A stretch of 64,000 bases of DNA from Novosphingobium resinovorum (GTDB lineage: Bacteria; Pseudomonadota; Alphaproteobacteria; Sphingomonadales; Sphingomonadaceae), in assembly GCF_027922145.1 (NCBI RefSeq), contig NZ_BSFC01000011.1, forward strand, positions 372,001 to 436,000, read 5' to 3'. Position 1 is the stretch's first letter. Every line of letters starts with the position of its first letter. Position numbers and translations under genes: made by a program. A model generated the notes under the pieces. It searched no databases, had not been told where the DNA came from, and was given only the letters and a program-made list of their open reading frames with translations. Positions 26,763 through 35,925 of this stretch are shown piece by piece.

Positions 26763-28229
26763 ATGGGCTTCCGCATGCCCGCCGTTTCCCTGCCCGAATT
26801 CGCGCATGTCATCGGTGAAAGCGCCGAAACCGCCGGCACTGGCGAGACTTTCGCGCACGTCTATCCCGCCAGCGGCGAAGTGACCCGCGAGATCAGGCTG
26901 GCAGGCGCCGACGACGTCGACCGCGCCGTCGCCGCCGCCCGCGCCGCACACCCTGCGTGGCGCGCCATGCCCGGCGACAAGCGCCGTGACCTGATGCTGC
27001 GCCTCGCCTCGGTGATCGAGGAGCGCGCCGCCGAAATGTCCCCTCTGCTGAGCGCGGAGAACGGCTCCATCCTCCTTGCCGGGCCGCACATGAGCGCGGA
27101 TGCGGCGCAGAAATTCCGCTATTTCGGCGGCTGGGCGGACAAGCTGGAAGGCCGTACCGTGCCGACCTGGGGCGGCCCTGCGCACGACTACGTGAGCTAT
27201 GAACCGTTCGGAACCATCGGCATCATCGTCCCGTGGAACGGTCCGTTCTTCGCGGCCACCATGGTAATGGCGCCGGCGCTTGCGGCCGGGAACTGCGTGG
27301 TGCTGAAGGCCCCCGAAAATGCGCCGTGGTCGATCATGAAGCTGCTCGAACTGATACGGCTGGCGGGCTTTCCGCCGGGGGTCGTCAACCTCGTCACCGG
27401 CGGCCCGGATGTCGGCGCGGCGATGGTCGAGCATCCCGGCATCGACAAGATCGAGTTCATCGGCAGCGGCGCCACCGCCAAGAGGATCCTTGCCAGCGCG
27501 GCGCAGTCGCTGAAACCCGTGGGGCTCGAACTGGGCGGCAAGTCGGCGGTGCTGGTTTTCGCCGACACAAATCTACAACAAGCCGCCAAGCGCGGACTAT
27601 CCGGCGCCGTCAGCGCCAATGGACAGGGCTGCGTCAACGGCACCCGCCTGCTGGTCGAACGCGCGATCTACGAGCCCTACGTCGAGATGCTCAAGGCCAT
27701 GGCGGCGCATGTGAAAGTCGGCGATCCCTTCGCCATGGACACGATCATGGGCCCGATCATCTCCGAGACCGCGCTCGATCGCATCCACGGCATGGTCACG
27801 CGCGGGGCAGCAGAGGGCGGGCGTATCGTGTGCGGGGGCGAGCGCATGGGCGGCGATCACGCGGGCGGTGCGTTCTATCCGATCACCGTGCTCGCCGACG
27901 TCGGCCACGGCAGCGAGATCGCCCGCAACGAAGTGTTCGGCCCGGTCCTCGTCGTCACGCCCTTCGACAGCGAGGAGGAGGCGGTCATGTTGGCCAACGA
28001 CAGCGACTACGGCCTCGGTGCCTATATCCACACCACCGACCTCACCCGCGCACACCGCGTAGCTGGGCAGATGATGGCGGGCCAAGTGCAGGTCAACGGC
28101 TCCGGAGAGGCGATGACGCCCTGCGTGCCGTTCGGCGGCATGAAACACTCGGGCCATGGCCGCCTCGGCGGGATCGAGGGGCTGCGCGAATTCCAGCAGG
28201 TCCGCAACGTGTGGATCAACCTGCAATGA
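26763..28229 (+). CDS. NAD(P)-dependent aldehyde dehydrogenase
   Basis: A 488-residue ALDH-superfamily enzyme with the catalytic Cys290 (NGQGCVNGTR), general-base Glu256 (LELGGKS), Asn159 (VPWNGPF) and the NAD-loop GSGATAKRI. It oxidises an aldehyde to the acid in the cytoplasm. It leads a five-gene operon; its TGA overlaps the next ATG (ATGA). Substrate unknown; neighbours (CMD-like, HIBADH-like, two SDRs) point to breakdown of an alcohol/aldehyde intermediate of an aromatic, terpenoid or similar compound. Expression is probably set by the GntR gene. Confidence 0.93.
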   Translation: MGFRMPAVSLPEFAHVIGESAETAGTGETFAHVYPASGEVTREIRLAGADDVDRAVAAARAAHPAWRAMPGDKRRDLMLRLASVIEERAAEMSPLLSAENGSILLAGPHMSADAAQKFRYFGGWADKLEGRTVPTWGGPAHDYVSYEPFGTIGIIVPWNGPFFAATMVMAPALAAGNCVVLKAPENAPWSIMKLLELIRLAGFPPGVVNLVTGGPDVGAAMVEHPGIDKIEFIGSGATAKRILASAAQSLKPVGLELGGKSAVLVFADTNLQQAAKRGLSGAVSANGQGCVNGTRLLVERAIYEPYVEMLKAMAAHVKVGDPFAMDTIMGPIISETALDRIHGMVTRGAAEGGRIVCGGERMGGDHAGGAFYPITVLADVGHGSEIARNEVFGPVLVVTPFDSEEEAVMLANDSDYGLGAYIHTTDLTRAHRVAGQMMAGQVQVNGSGEAMTPCVPFGGMKHSGHGRLGGIEGLREFQQVRNVWINLQ

Positions 28230-29008
28230 GCCTGCTCGATCCCGCCGCGCGCAGCGCCGCCGGCCTCGCCACGCAAGCCGAGGTGACCGGGCGCGAAGCC
28301 CACGCCCCGACCACGCTGCTGGAGGAATCCTGGCGCGACTTCGTCTTCGCCGAGGTCTGGACGCGGCCCGGCCTGCCGCGTCGCGCCCGCTTCCTCGTCG
28401 CCATGGCCTCGGCCGCGACCTGCGGGCTGGCCGACGGGCAGGTCGAGGACTTCGTGCGCGGCGCCCTCGCCACCGGCGCGCTGACCCTCGCCGAACTGCG
28501 CGAGGCGGCGCTGCACCTCGCGGTCTATTCGGGCTGGGGCAACGGCGGCAGGCTCGACCGGGCCGTCACCCGCGTGGCCGAAGCGCTGGGCCTGCCGCCC
28601 GCCGAAGTGCCGCCGATCCGCGCCGAACCCTGGGACGCGCAAGAGCGCAACGACCAGGGCCATGCCGAATTCGCGCAAGTCATGACCTTCCCGCCCGGCC
28701 CGCCGAACTCGCCCTATCTGGTCGGCATCAACAACTTCGTCTTCGGCGAGATGTGGCGGCGACGCGGCCTCGACGAACCCTCGCGGCGGTGGATCACGCT
28801 CGTCGGCGTCTGCGAATCCGGCGCCGACATCCCGATCCGTAGCCACATCCACGCCGCGATGGCGAGCGGCAACTGCCAGCCCGAGGAAATGCTGGAATTC
28901 GTCCTCCAGTACGGCACCCACGCAGGCTGGCCCAAGGCCTCGCGCATCAACGCCGTCGTGATCGAAATGATCGCCAAAGTGGAGAAAGGACTCCCCTGGA
29001 ATGGCTAA
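28226..29008 (+). CDS. Carboxymuconolactone decarboxylase-family protein, two domains
   Basis: A 260-residue protein with two tandem CMD/AhpD-like helical units (about 40-115 and 170-250). The C-terminal unit keeps the family pattern HIHAAMASGNCQPEEMLEFVLQYGTHAGWP; the N-terminal one is divergent (LAVYSGWGNGGRL). It has no CxxC pair of AhpD, so decarboxylase, isomerase or hydrolase chemistry is likelier than peroxidase. Single-domain CMDs are about 120-190 residues, so this is a duplication. Start ATG in the ATGA overlap with the ALDH; it overlaps the next gene by 8 bp. Confidence 0.85.
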   Translation: MSLLDPAARSAAGLATQAEVTGREAHAPTTLLEESWRDFVFAEVWTRPGLPRRARFLVAMASAATCGLADGQVEDFVRGALATGALTLAELREAALHLAVYSGWGNGGRLDRAVTRVAEALGLPPAEVPPIRAEPWDAQERNDQGHAEFAQVMTFPPGPPNSPYLVGINNFVFGEMWRRRGLDEPSRRWITLVGVCESGADIPIRSHIHAAMASGNCQPEEMLEFVLQYGTHAGWPKASRINAVVIEMIAKVEKGLPWNG

Positions 29009-29801
29009 GGTGGGTTTCATCGGCCTCGGCTCGCAAGGCGCGCCGATCGCCATGCGGATGATGGCGGGCAATGCGCTGACCGTCTGGGCCCGGCGACCCG
29101 AGGCGCTCGCCCCGTTCGCCGCAAAGGGCGCGAAGGCGGCGACTTCGGTGGCGGAACTCGGGGCGGCCTGCGATCATGTCGGCGTCTGCGTGGTCAACGA
29201 TGCCGACGTGGTTGAAGTCTGCGACCGCCTGCTGCCCACCATGCGGCCCGGGACGCTACTGGCGATCCATTCGACGATCCTTCCGCAGACCTGCGAGGCG
29301 CTTGCCGTGAAAGCGGCCGAGCGCGGCGTGCTGCTGCTCGATGCCCCGGTCAGCGGCGGCAGTCCGGCAGCCGAGGCCGGAACGCTCACCGTCATGTGCG
29401 GCGGCAGCGAGGAAGCCTTCGCCAAGGCGCTCCCCGTGTTGCAGACCTTCGGCGCCAAAATCGTGCTGCTCGGCCCGCCCGGCGCCGGACAGCGGGCCAA
29501 GATCGTAAACAACGCCCTGCTCGCCGCCAACATGGGCCTTGCCCACGCCGCGCTGGAGATCGCCGAAGGCATCGGCGTGGACCGCGCTGCACTGGCCGAC
29601 CTCATCAACCATTCGAGCGGACGCAGCTTCGGCTTCGAGGTCTATGCCCGCCTGCCCTCCCCGCCCGCCTTCGCGCACGGCGCGGGCCTGCTGTTCAAGG
29701 ACGTCAACCTGCTCGGCGCGATCGCGCAGCCCGGCAACGCCCTCGCCGCCGCCGCAATGCCATTTCTCGACGCCACCGGCGTCACCACGGAGAAACCATG
29801 A
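29001..29801 (+). CDS. HIBADH-family NAD(P)-dependent oxidoreductase
   Basis: A 266-residue beta-hydroxyacid dehydrogenase: Rossmann start GFIGLGSQGAPIA, substrate loop DAPVSGGSPAAEAGTL, and the catalytic Lys in GAGQRAKIVNN. The family covers 3-hydroxyisobutyrate, tartronate-semialdehyde and related reductions. It is some 25 residues shorter than typical members, missing part of the C-terminal helices. It overlaps the CMD gene by 8 bp and the next SDR by ATGA, so it is tightly coupled. Confidence 0.88.
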   Translation: MAKVGFIGLGSQGAPIAMRMMAGNALTVWARRPEALAPFAAKGAKAATSVAELGAACDHVGVCVVNDADVVEVCDRLLPTMRPGTLLAIHSTILPQTCEALAVKAAERGVLLLDAPVSGGSPAAEAGTLTVMCGGSEEAFAKALPVLQTFGAKIVLLGPPGAGQRAKIVNNALLAANMGLAHAALEIAEGIGVDRAALADLINHSSGRSFGFEVYARLPSPPAFAHGAGLLFKDVNLLGAIAQPGNALAAAAMPFLDATGVTTEKP

Positions 29802-30556
29802 TCTTCGAGAACCTCAATCTCACCGGCAAGGTCGCCCTGGTCACTGGCGCCGCATCGGGCCTTGGCCGTGCCACGGCGCTGAAGCTGGCTGCGGAAGGCG
29901 CGAGATTATGGCTGGTCGACCTCGACGCCGCCGGCCTTGCCGAAACGGTCGGGCTGCTCGGCTCGGCCGAGGTGCGCAGCGAAGCCGCCGACCTTTCCGA
30001 CCCGGCGGCCTGCCAGGCCGCCGTCGCCGGGGCTGTCGAGGCTTTCGGGCGGCTTGATGCCCTCTGCAACGTCGCCGGACTGATCTATCTCGCCAACACG
30101 CCCGAGATGCCGCGCGAGCGCTATGAGCGCACCATCGACGTCAACCTCAACGCGCCGTTCTTCCTGTCGCAGGCGGCGATCCCGCACCTGCTGGAAACCC
30201 ATGGCGCGATCGTCAACGTGGCATCCTGCGCCTCCTACATCGGCGAGGCCTATGCCGCCGCCTATTGCGCGAGCAAGTGGGGCCTCGTCGGCATGACCAA
30301 GGCACTGGCGATGGAATTCCAGAAGAAGGCCATCCGCATCAACGCCGTCGCACCGGGCGGCATGATGACGAACATCGCGGCGAACTACGTCCCCCCGGAG
30401 GGCTGCGACATCGACCTGCTCAAACGCTTCTCGGGAATGCGCGGACTGGTCGAGGTGCAGGACGTGGCGGACATGATCGTCCTCCTCGCTTCGGACGCCG
30501 GGCGCGGCTTCCATGGCGCGTGCCTCTCGATCGACGCGGGCATCACTGCAGGCTGA
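29798..30556 (+). CDS. Short-chain dehydrogenase/reductase (SDR) 1
   Basis: A 252-residue classical SDR: TGAASGLG cofactor motif, NVAG, catalytic Ser (NVASCASYIG) and YxxxK as YCASK, with the PGG loop near the C-terminus. Reversibly oxidises a hydroxyl with NAD(P). It overlaps the HIBADH gene by ATGA and ends 12 bp before a second SDR. The acidic residue after the glycine motif (LVDLDA) favours NAD over NADP. Substrate unknown. Confidence 0.92.
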   Translation: MIFENLNLTGKVALVTGAASGLGRATALKLAAEGARLWLVDLDAAGLAETVGLLGSAEVRSEAADLSDPAACQAAVAGAVEAFGRLDALCNVAGLIYLANTPEMPRERYERTIDVNLNAPFFLSQAAIPHLLETHGAIVNVASCASYIGEAYAAAYCASKWGLVGMTKALAMEFQKKAIRINAVAPGGMMTNIAANYVPPEGCDIDLLKRFSGMRGLVEVQDVADMIVLLASDAGRGFHGACLSIDAGITAG

Positions 30557-30568
30557 AGGACCCAACGC

Positions 30569-31354
30569 ATGACATTTTCCCTCGATCAGTTCCGGCTCGA
30601 CGGCAAGGTGGCGGTAGTCACCGGCGCGGGCGGGCGCGGCAATTCCATCGGGCGCGCCTATGCGCTCGGGCTGGCCGAAGCGGGCGCGGCCGTGGTCGTG
30701 GCCGACCTCAACGGTGCAGGCGCTCAGGCCGTAGCCGAGGAAATCATCGCGAGCGGCGGCAAGGCCCTCGGCGTGCAGGTGGACGTGGCGGACGAAACCT
30801 CGACGCTGGCGATGGGCGCGGCGGCGACCGCGGCCTTCGGGGGCGTCGACATCCTGATCAACAACGCCGCGCTGATGGTGGACGTCAGCTACGACAATTG
30901 CGAAACCGTCAGTCTGGAGGCGTGGAACCGGGCCTTCGCGGTGAACCTCAACGGCGCGCTGCTCTGTGCCCGGGCAGTGATCCCCTCGATGCGGGCACGT
31001 GGTGGCGGTCGGATCGTCAACCAGACCAGCGGAGGGGCGTTCCCGGCGACGGGGCTCTACGGCATCTCCAAGCTGGCGCTGGTGGGTCTAACGACGACTA
31101 TGGCGAAGCAATTCGGCAAGGACGGCATAACCTGCAACGCCATTGCTCCGGGCAACGTCAAGTCGGACGCAGGCAAGCTGCTGGTGCCCGACGATTCCCC
31201 TTTCATCCAGTTTCTCGACATGACCTGCGCCCTGCGTTCGCGCGGGGAACCGGACGAACTGGTCGGCACGGCAATGCTGCTGTGTTCGGAAGCCGGACGT
31301 TGGATCACCGGGCAGACCATCCACGTCGATGGAGGCTGGGTGCTGAGGCCGTAA
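30569..31354 (+). CDS. Short-chain dehydrogenase/reductase (SDR) 2
   Basis: A 261-residue SDR: TGAGGRGNSIG cofactor loop (the longer GxxxGxxxG form), NNAA, Ser in NQTSGGAFPATGLYGISK with YxxxK as YGISK. It also has an Asp in VVADLNG, so NAD is likely. Last gene of the ALDH operon; a short CGTCATTGC hairpin follows and the next gene is convergent. The two SDRs share the general fold but differ through most of their length, so they are not a recent duplication and may catalyse successive steps. Confidence 0.92.
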   Translation: MTFSLDQFRLDGKVAVVTGAGGRGNSIGRAYALGLAEAGAAVVVADLNGAGAQAVAEEIIASGGKALGVQVDVADETSTLAMGAAATAAFGGVDILINNAALMVDVSYDNCETVSLEAWNRAFAVNLNGALLCARAVIPSMRARGGGRIVNQTSGGAFPATGLYGISKLALVGLTTTMAKQFGKDGITCNAIAPGNVKSDAGKLLVPDDSPFIQFLDMTCALRSRGEPDELVGTAMLLCSEAGRWITGQTIHVDGGWVLRP

Positions 31355-31361
31355 GCACCCC

Positions 31362-31391
31362 CGTCATTGCGAGCGAGGCGAAGCAATGACG
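31362..31391. terminator. Short CGTCATTGC hairpin between convergent genes (copy 3)
   Basis: CGTCATTGC (31362-31370) pairs with GCAATGACG (31383-31391), loop GAGCGAGGCGAA. It lies between convergent SDR2 and ybdD, like the copies at 8640 and 53590. Confidence 0.55.
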
Positions 31392-31398
31392 AACCTGG

Positions 31399-31572
31399 CT
31401 AGCAGCACTTGCCCCCGCCCGCGCCGCCAAAGCGTGCCTGCTCGCGGTTGCGAAAGAACTCCACGCGGGTCATCGGCGTAGCGTCCGGGTGCACGCGCGC
31501 CATGTGGGCAAGGTAGACTTCATACGGCGGCTGTCCAACCATGAGCCGCAGCATCTGGCGCAACATTCTCAT
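31399..31572 (-). CDS. ybdD: YbdD/YjiX-family small protein (DUF466)
   Basis: A 57-residue gene. The protein reads MVGQPPYEVYLAHMARVHPD..., has TPMTRVEFFRNRE in the middle and ends FGGAGGGKCC; the HPD, TPMT and terminal GG..CC elements are those of E. coli YbdD and YjiX, which sit directly after CstA and BtsT. Its ATG overlaps the cstA stop (ATGA), so the pair is translated together. It probably supports the transporter; mechanism unknown. The terminal Cys pair is conserved in the family and may bind metal or take part in redox chemistry. Confidence 0.93.
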   Translation of the reverse strand: MRMLRQMLRLMVGQPPYEVYLAHMARVHPDATPMTRVEFFRNREQARFGGAGGGKCC

Positions 31573-33614
31573 TCGGCCGGGACCAACTGCACGGGGCTCT
31601 CGTTGACGGTCGGGCGGTCTTCACGCAGCGCCGCCATGCAGGTGCGCACGGTGAAGAACAGCAGCGAGATCACCACCGCGAGGAAGATCACGCAGAGCCC
31701 GGCATCGACGCGGTCGTTGAATACGATGGCCCGCATCTGCTCCAACGACTTGGCCGGCGCGAGCACCGTGCCAGCCTCGACAGCCGCGCCGAACTTCGCC
31801 GCGTGGGCGAGGAAACCGACTGTCGGATCACTCGACAGCAGCTTGAGCGAACCGGCGCTCAGTGTGCAGATGAGCAGCCAGACGGTCGGGATCACCGTCA
31901 CCCACGCATAACGCTGCTGCTTCATGCGGAACAGCACCGTGGTTGCCAGCATCAGCGCCACCGCCGCCAGCATCTGGTTGGAGATGCCGAACACCGGCCA
32001 CAGCGTGTTCACCCCGCCCAGCGGATCGGTGACGCCCTGATAAAGGAAGAAGCCCCAGCTCAGCACGCACAGCGCCGTCGCCACCACGCCCGGCAGCCAC
32101 GAGGTTCCCGCGCGGAACGAGGGCACCGCAAGGCCGATCAGATCCTGCAGCATGAAGCGCCCGGCGCGCGTACCCGCATCGACGGCGGTGAGAATGAACA
32201 GCGCCTCGAAGAGGATGGCGAAGTGATACCAGAACGCCTTCATCGCCGTGCCGCCCGCGACGTGGCTGAAGATCTCCGCCATCGCCACCGCCAACGTCGG
32301 CGCGCCGCCGGTGCGTGATACGATGGTGTGCTCGCCCACGTCGCGCGCGGTCTGGACCAGGAGGTCGGCCGAGACCGGGAAGCCCATCGCGGTCACCGCA
32401 TGGGCGGCACTGGCAGGGTCGGTGCCCAGCACGGCGGCAGGGCTGTTCATCGCGAAGTAGATGCCCGGATCGAGGATCGAGGCGCCGACGAGGGCCATGA
32501 TCGCCACGAACGCCTCCATCAGCATCGCGCCGTAACCGATGAACGGCGCGTCGGTCTCGCTGCCGATCAGCTTGGGCGTGGTGCCGCTGGCGATCAGCGC
32601 GTGGAAGCCCGACACCGCTCCGCAGGCGATGGTGATGAACAGGAATGGGAACAGCGCGCCGGACCAAGCAGGACCGCCTCCGCCGACGAACTGGGTCAGC
32701 GCTGGCATCCGCAGCGGCGGCGCCATGACGACGATACCCACCGCCAGCGCCGTGATCGCGCCGATCTTAAGGAAAGTGGAGAGGTAGTCGCGCGGCGCCA
32801 GCAGCAGCCACACCGGCAGCAGCGAGGCCAGCGCGCCGTAGCCGATCAGAATCCAGCACAAGGTCTGCGGGGTGAAGGTGAACAGCGGCCCCCATACCCC
32901 GGAAGCCGCGACGTTCTGCCCGAACACGATCGCCGCGATCAGGCCGACGAAGCCCAGCACCGAGACTTCGCCGATGCGCCCCGGCCGGATCCAGCGGGTG
33001 TAGATGCCCATCGCCAGCGCCAGCGGGATCGTCGCGGCGACGGTGAACATGCCCCACGGGCTCTCCGCCAGCGCGCGCACGACGATCAGCGCGAGCACCG
33101 CGAGGATGATGACCATGATGAGGAAGGCGCCCGCCAGCGCGATGGTGCCTGCAACCGCGCCCATCTCCATGCGCACGAGTTCGCCCAGCGACTTGCCGTC
33201 GCGCCGCATCGAGATGAACAGGACCATGAAGTCCTGCACGGCGCCTGCCAGCACGACGCCGAAGATGATCCACAAGGTGCCCGGCAGATAGCCCATCTGC
33301 GCCGCCAGAACCGGCCCCACCAGCGGCCCCGCGCCTGCGATCGCCGCGAAGTGGTGGCCGAACAGCACGCGCCGGTCGGTGGCGACATAGTCCAGACCGT
33401 CGGCGCGGTAGATCGCGGGCGTCGCGCGAGTGGGGTCCAGCCGCATCACATGCCGCGCAATATACAGCGCATAGTAGCGATAGGCGACGAGGAAGCAGCT
33501 CACCGCCGCGACCACGATCCACAGCGCATTGACCGCCTCCCCGCGCGATACGGCCAGCACCGCAAGGCAGACCGCGCCGACAATCGCGAGGATGATCCAG
33601 GGGATGTGCTTCAA
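31569..33614 (-). CDS. cstA: CstA-family carbon-starvation transporter
   Basis: A 681-residue polytopic inner-membrane protein with about 16-18 hydrophobic segments. The N-terminal CstA signature (DGLDYVATDRRVLFGHHFAAIAGAGPLVGPVLAAQMG) and the C-terminal GISNQMLAAVALMLATT are clear. CstA/BtsT proteins import pyruvate and some peptides under carbon limitation. The start is TTG with GGAGAGG 5 nt upstream. ybdD follows with an ATGA overlap. Pyruvate is the likeliest substrate from E. coli precedent; this is an inference. Confidence 0.93.
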   Translation of the reverse strand: MKHIPWIILAIVGAVCLAVLAVSRGEAVNALWIVVAAVSCFLVAYRYYALYIARHVMRLDPTRATPAIYRADGLDYVATDRRVLFGHHFAAIAGAGPLVGPVLAAQMGYLPGTLWIIFGVVLAGAVQDFMVLFISMRRDGKSLGELVRMEMGAVAGTIALAGAFLIMVIILAVLALIVVRALAESPWGMFTVAATIPLALAMGIYTRWIRPGRIGEVSVLGFVGLIAAIVFGQNVAASGVWGPLFTFTPQTLCWILIGYGALASLLPVWLLLAPRDYLSTFLKIGAITALAVGIVVMAPPLRMPALTQFVGGGGPAWSGALFPFLFITIACGAVSGFHALIASGTTPKLIGSETDAPFIGYGAMLMEAFVAIMALVGASILDPGIYFAMNSPAAVLGTDPASAAHAVTAMGFPVSADLLVQTARDVGEHTIVSRTGGAPTLAVAMAEIFSHVAGGTAMKAFWYHFAILFEALFILTAVDAGTRAGRFMLQDLIGLAVPSFRAGTSWLPGVVATALCVLSWGFFLYQGVTDPLGGVNTLWPVFGISNQMLAAVALMLATTVLFRMKQQRYAWVTVIPTVWLLICTLSAGSLKLLSSDPTVGFLAHAAKFGAAVEAGTVLAPAKSLEQMRAIVFNDRVDAGLCVIFLAVVISLLFFTVRTCMAALREDRPTVNESPVQLVPAE

Positions 33615-33653
33615 GTCTGCCTCTCCGTTCGACCGCTGGCGGTTTGAACCGAT

Positions 33654-33732
33654 GGGGCTTCGACAAGCTCAGCCTGAGCGGGATTTGAAGACCTGTTCTT
33701 GATCCCGCTCAGGCTGAGCTTGTCGAAGCCCC
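33654..33732. repeat. GCTTCGACAAGCTCAG inverted repeat
   Basis: Two perfect 31-nt arms (33654-33684 and 33702-33732) flank 17 bp, starting GGGGCTTCGACAAGCTCAG. This is a widespread sphingomonad intergenic palindrome. It lies between two minus-strand genes (OPT transporter end and cstA start), so it could shield cstA from read-through or stabilise mRNA ends. Confidence 0.9.
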
Positions 33733-33767
33733 CTGCGCCATGGCGCATAGCTAAAGACACCCGGCGG

Positions 33768-33786
33768 TCCCGGGTCAAGCCCGGGA
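33768..33786 (-). terminator. Hairpin after the OPT transporter
   Basis: TCCCGGG and CCCGGGA form a perfect 7-bp stem with a 5-nt loop, 6 bp after the transporter stop. It is a strong GC stem without a T-run: either an intrinsic-type terminator helper or another dispersed repeat (CCGGGCTTGACCCGG family). Confidence 0.5.
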
Positions 33787-33792
33787 CGACGA

Positions 33793-35766
33793 TCACCCCA
33801 CCAGCTTGCGCGTGCGGCCGTAGAGGAACGCCACCAGCGCGAAGAACAGCGCGGTGCCGCCAACCAAAGCGGGAACCTCGAAGCCGTCGCCGACAAGCGC
33901 CAGCGGCGCATCGCTGCCCGATGCGGCGACGATGCCAGCGAAGGCGACGCCCCACAGGCTCTCGCCCACGATCATGCCAGTGGCGGTCAGCACACCCATG
34001 CGCAGCGCGAATTCGGGATCGGCGCGCTTCTCCGCCCAGCCGTCGTAGACCTTGCCGATGACCGATCCGATCACGACCGGCAGGATCGCGCTCATAGGCA
34101 GGTAGATGCCGATTCCCACCGCGAGCGGCGGCAAGCGCAGACGTCCGGCCTTGCCGAGCACTTCGTCGAGCACGATGAACGCCACGCCCGCAGCGGCGCC
34201 CCAGCCGATCATGGTCCAGTTGAGGTTGCCGCCCAGCACGCCCTTGGCCAGCGCCGAGATCAGCGCCGCCTGCGGCGCGGGCAAGGCGTTCGCCCCCGCG
34301 CCCGGCATCCCGGCGAACCCGAACGCGGTGTTGAGCAGATCGAGCACCGGCGGGATCACCAGCGATCCGAACACCACGCCGATCACCAGCGCGACCTGCT
34401 GCTTCCACGGCGTCGCACCGACCAGCTGGCCGGTCTTGAGGTCCTGCAGGTTGTCGTTGGAGATGGTCGCGACGCCGAAGACGATGCCGGTGACGATCAG
34501 CGCATAGGCGACCAGCGCCGACGACGTCTCTGCGCCGGAATCGCGCCCGAACAACCCGACCAGCATCAGCGATGCAGCGACGACGGAGAGAATACCGATA
34601 CCCGACACCGGCGAGTTCGACGCACCGATCAGGCCCGCCATGTAGCCGCAGACCGCCGCGATCAGCAGGCCGAAGACGACGACGAAGACGACCGCGCCCG
34701 CGATCAGCACCAGTTCGCTGCCCGCCAGCGGACCACCGGCGATGACGCTCCACAGCAGCACCGCGATCGGCACCATCATCGCCAGCGCGCCGAGCGCCAC
34801 GGCGGTAATGGGCAGATCCTGCTCCTCGATCGCCAGCGCCTCGCCGGCATGGCGCGCACGGCTTGCGGCCATGGCGGAGCGCACGCCGCCGATCACCGGC
34901 CCGGCGATCCGCAGCAGCGTCCACACCGCCGCCACGCCGATCACGCCCGCGCCGAAGAAGCGCACATCGCGCGAGAAGATCGCGCCCGCCCAGGCGCCGA
35001 CGTCGCCTGCAATCGGGCTCTGCGCGGTCAGGATCGGCAGCAGCACCCACCAGCCGATGACGAGGCCCAGGAACATCGCCATGCCGACCGACAGGCCGAC
35101 GAGGTGCCCCACGCCAAGCAACGCGAACGACAGGCCGCCGGAAATCCCCGTCGCGCCAGAGCCGGTGCGAAACCACACGGCGGCCTCACCAACGATCAGC
35201 CGGGTCTGCGTCAGCACCGCGAAACCCACGGACGCGAGCGCGTTCCAGACCAGCACGGAGAGGCCCTTCGCGCTTTCCTCCGCACCTTCACGAGAGCCCG
35301 AACCCACGCGTAGCACTTCGGCGGCGGCATGGCCTTCGGGATAAGGCAGCGGGGTATCGACCACCAGCGCACGGCGCAGCGGGACGGAGAACAGCACGCC
35401 GAGGATACCGCCGGTGCCGGTGATCGCGGCCGTCGTCCAGTACGGGAAGCCCTGCCACCAGCCGATCATGACGAGGCCGGGCAGCACGAAGATGATCGCC
35501 GCCAGCGTGCCCGCCGCGCTCGCCACGGTCTGGACGATGTTGTTCTCCCAGATCGTCGAGTCCTTGAACCCGCGCAGGATTGCCATGGAAATGACCGCCG
35601 CCGGGATCGACGTGGCGAAAGTCAGCCCGACCTTCAGGCCGAGGTAGACGTTCGCGGCCGTGAACAGCAGCGTGATCGCCCCGCCCAGCAGGATGCCGCG
35701 CAGCGTCAGTTCCTTGGCCGAAGCCCTTGCCGCCACCTGCTGCGCGTCCATCGTGTCGTTCGCCAT
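33793..35766 (-). CDS. OPT-family oligopeptide/metal-chelate transporter
   Basis: A 657-residue polytopic protein of the OPT superfamily, bacterial branch: ELTLRGILLGGAITLLFTAANVYLGLKVGLTFATSIPAAV at the start, the PYPEGHAAAEVLRVG motif, and VGIGIYLPMSAILPVVIGSVIG near the end. The family moves oligopeptides or metal chelates by proton coupling. Start ATG 35766 is chosen for its AGGGA ribosome site 5 nt upstream; an ATG 7 codons earlier is possible. A GC hairpin follows the stop. The substrate cannot be told. Confidence 0.92.
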   Translation of the reverse strand: MANDTMDAQQVAARASAKELTLRGILLGGAITLLFTAANVYLGLKVGLTFATSIPAAVISMAILRGFKDSTIWENNIVQTVASAAGTLAAIIFVLPGLVMIGWWQGFPYWTTAAITGTGGILGVLFSVPLRRALVVDTPLPYPEGHAAAEVLRVGSGSREGAEESAKGLSVLVWNALASVGFAVLTQTRLIVGEAAVWFRTGSGATGISGGLSFALLGVGHLVGLSVGMAMFLGLVIGWWVLLPILTAQSPIAGDVGAWAGAIFSRDVRFFGAGVIGVAAVWTLLRIAGPVIGGVRSAMAASRARHAGEALAIEEQDLPITAVALGALAMMVPIAVLLWSVIAGGPLAGSELVLIAGAVVFVVVFGLLIAAVCGYMAGLIGASNSPVSGIGILSVVAASLMLVGLFGRDSGAETSSALVAYALIVTGIVFGVATISNDNLQDLKTGQLVGATPWKQQVALVIGVVFGSLVIPPVLDLLNTAFGFAGMPGAGANALPAPQAALISALAKGVLGGNLNWTMIGWGAAAGVAFIVLDEVLGKAGRLRLPPLAVGIGIYLPMSAILPVVIGSVIGKVYDGWAEKRADPEFALRMGVLTATGMIVGESLWGVAFAGIVAASGSDAPLALVGDGFEVPALVGGTALFFALVAFLYGRTRKLVG

Positions 35767-35925
35767 TGCGTCCCTGTCTGCCTGCATTTTCAAGCCACGC
35801 TTCTTGGCACGGTGGTCGGATGGAAGACAGTGCAAATCATGCCGGCGAAATCCGGCGGCAAATTCACGGGCTTTCAACGGCGAAGTTCACCGAGACGTCA
35901 CATCGCTCATCGATAAGGGCCGGCC

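Noticed and set aside
31399..31560. Plus-strand open frame across the ybdD region
   Set aside because: The minus-strand frame matches the YbdD family and is coupled to cstA; the plus frame is its shadow.
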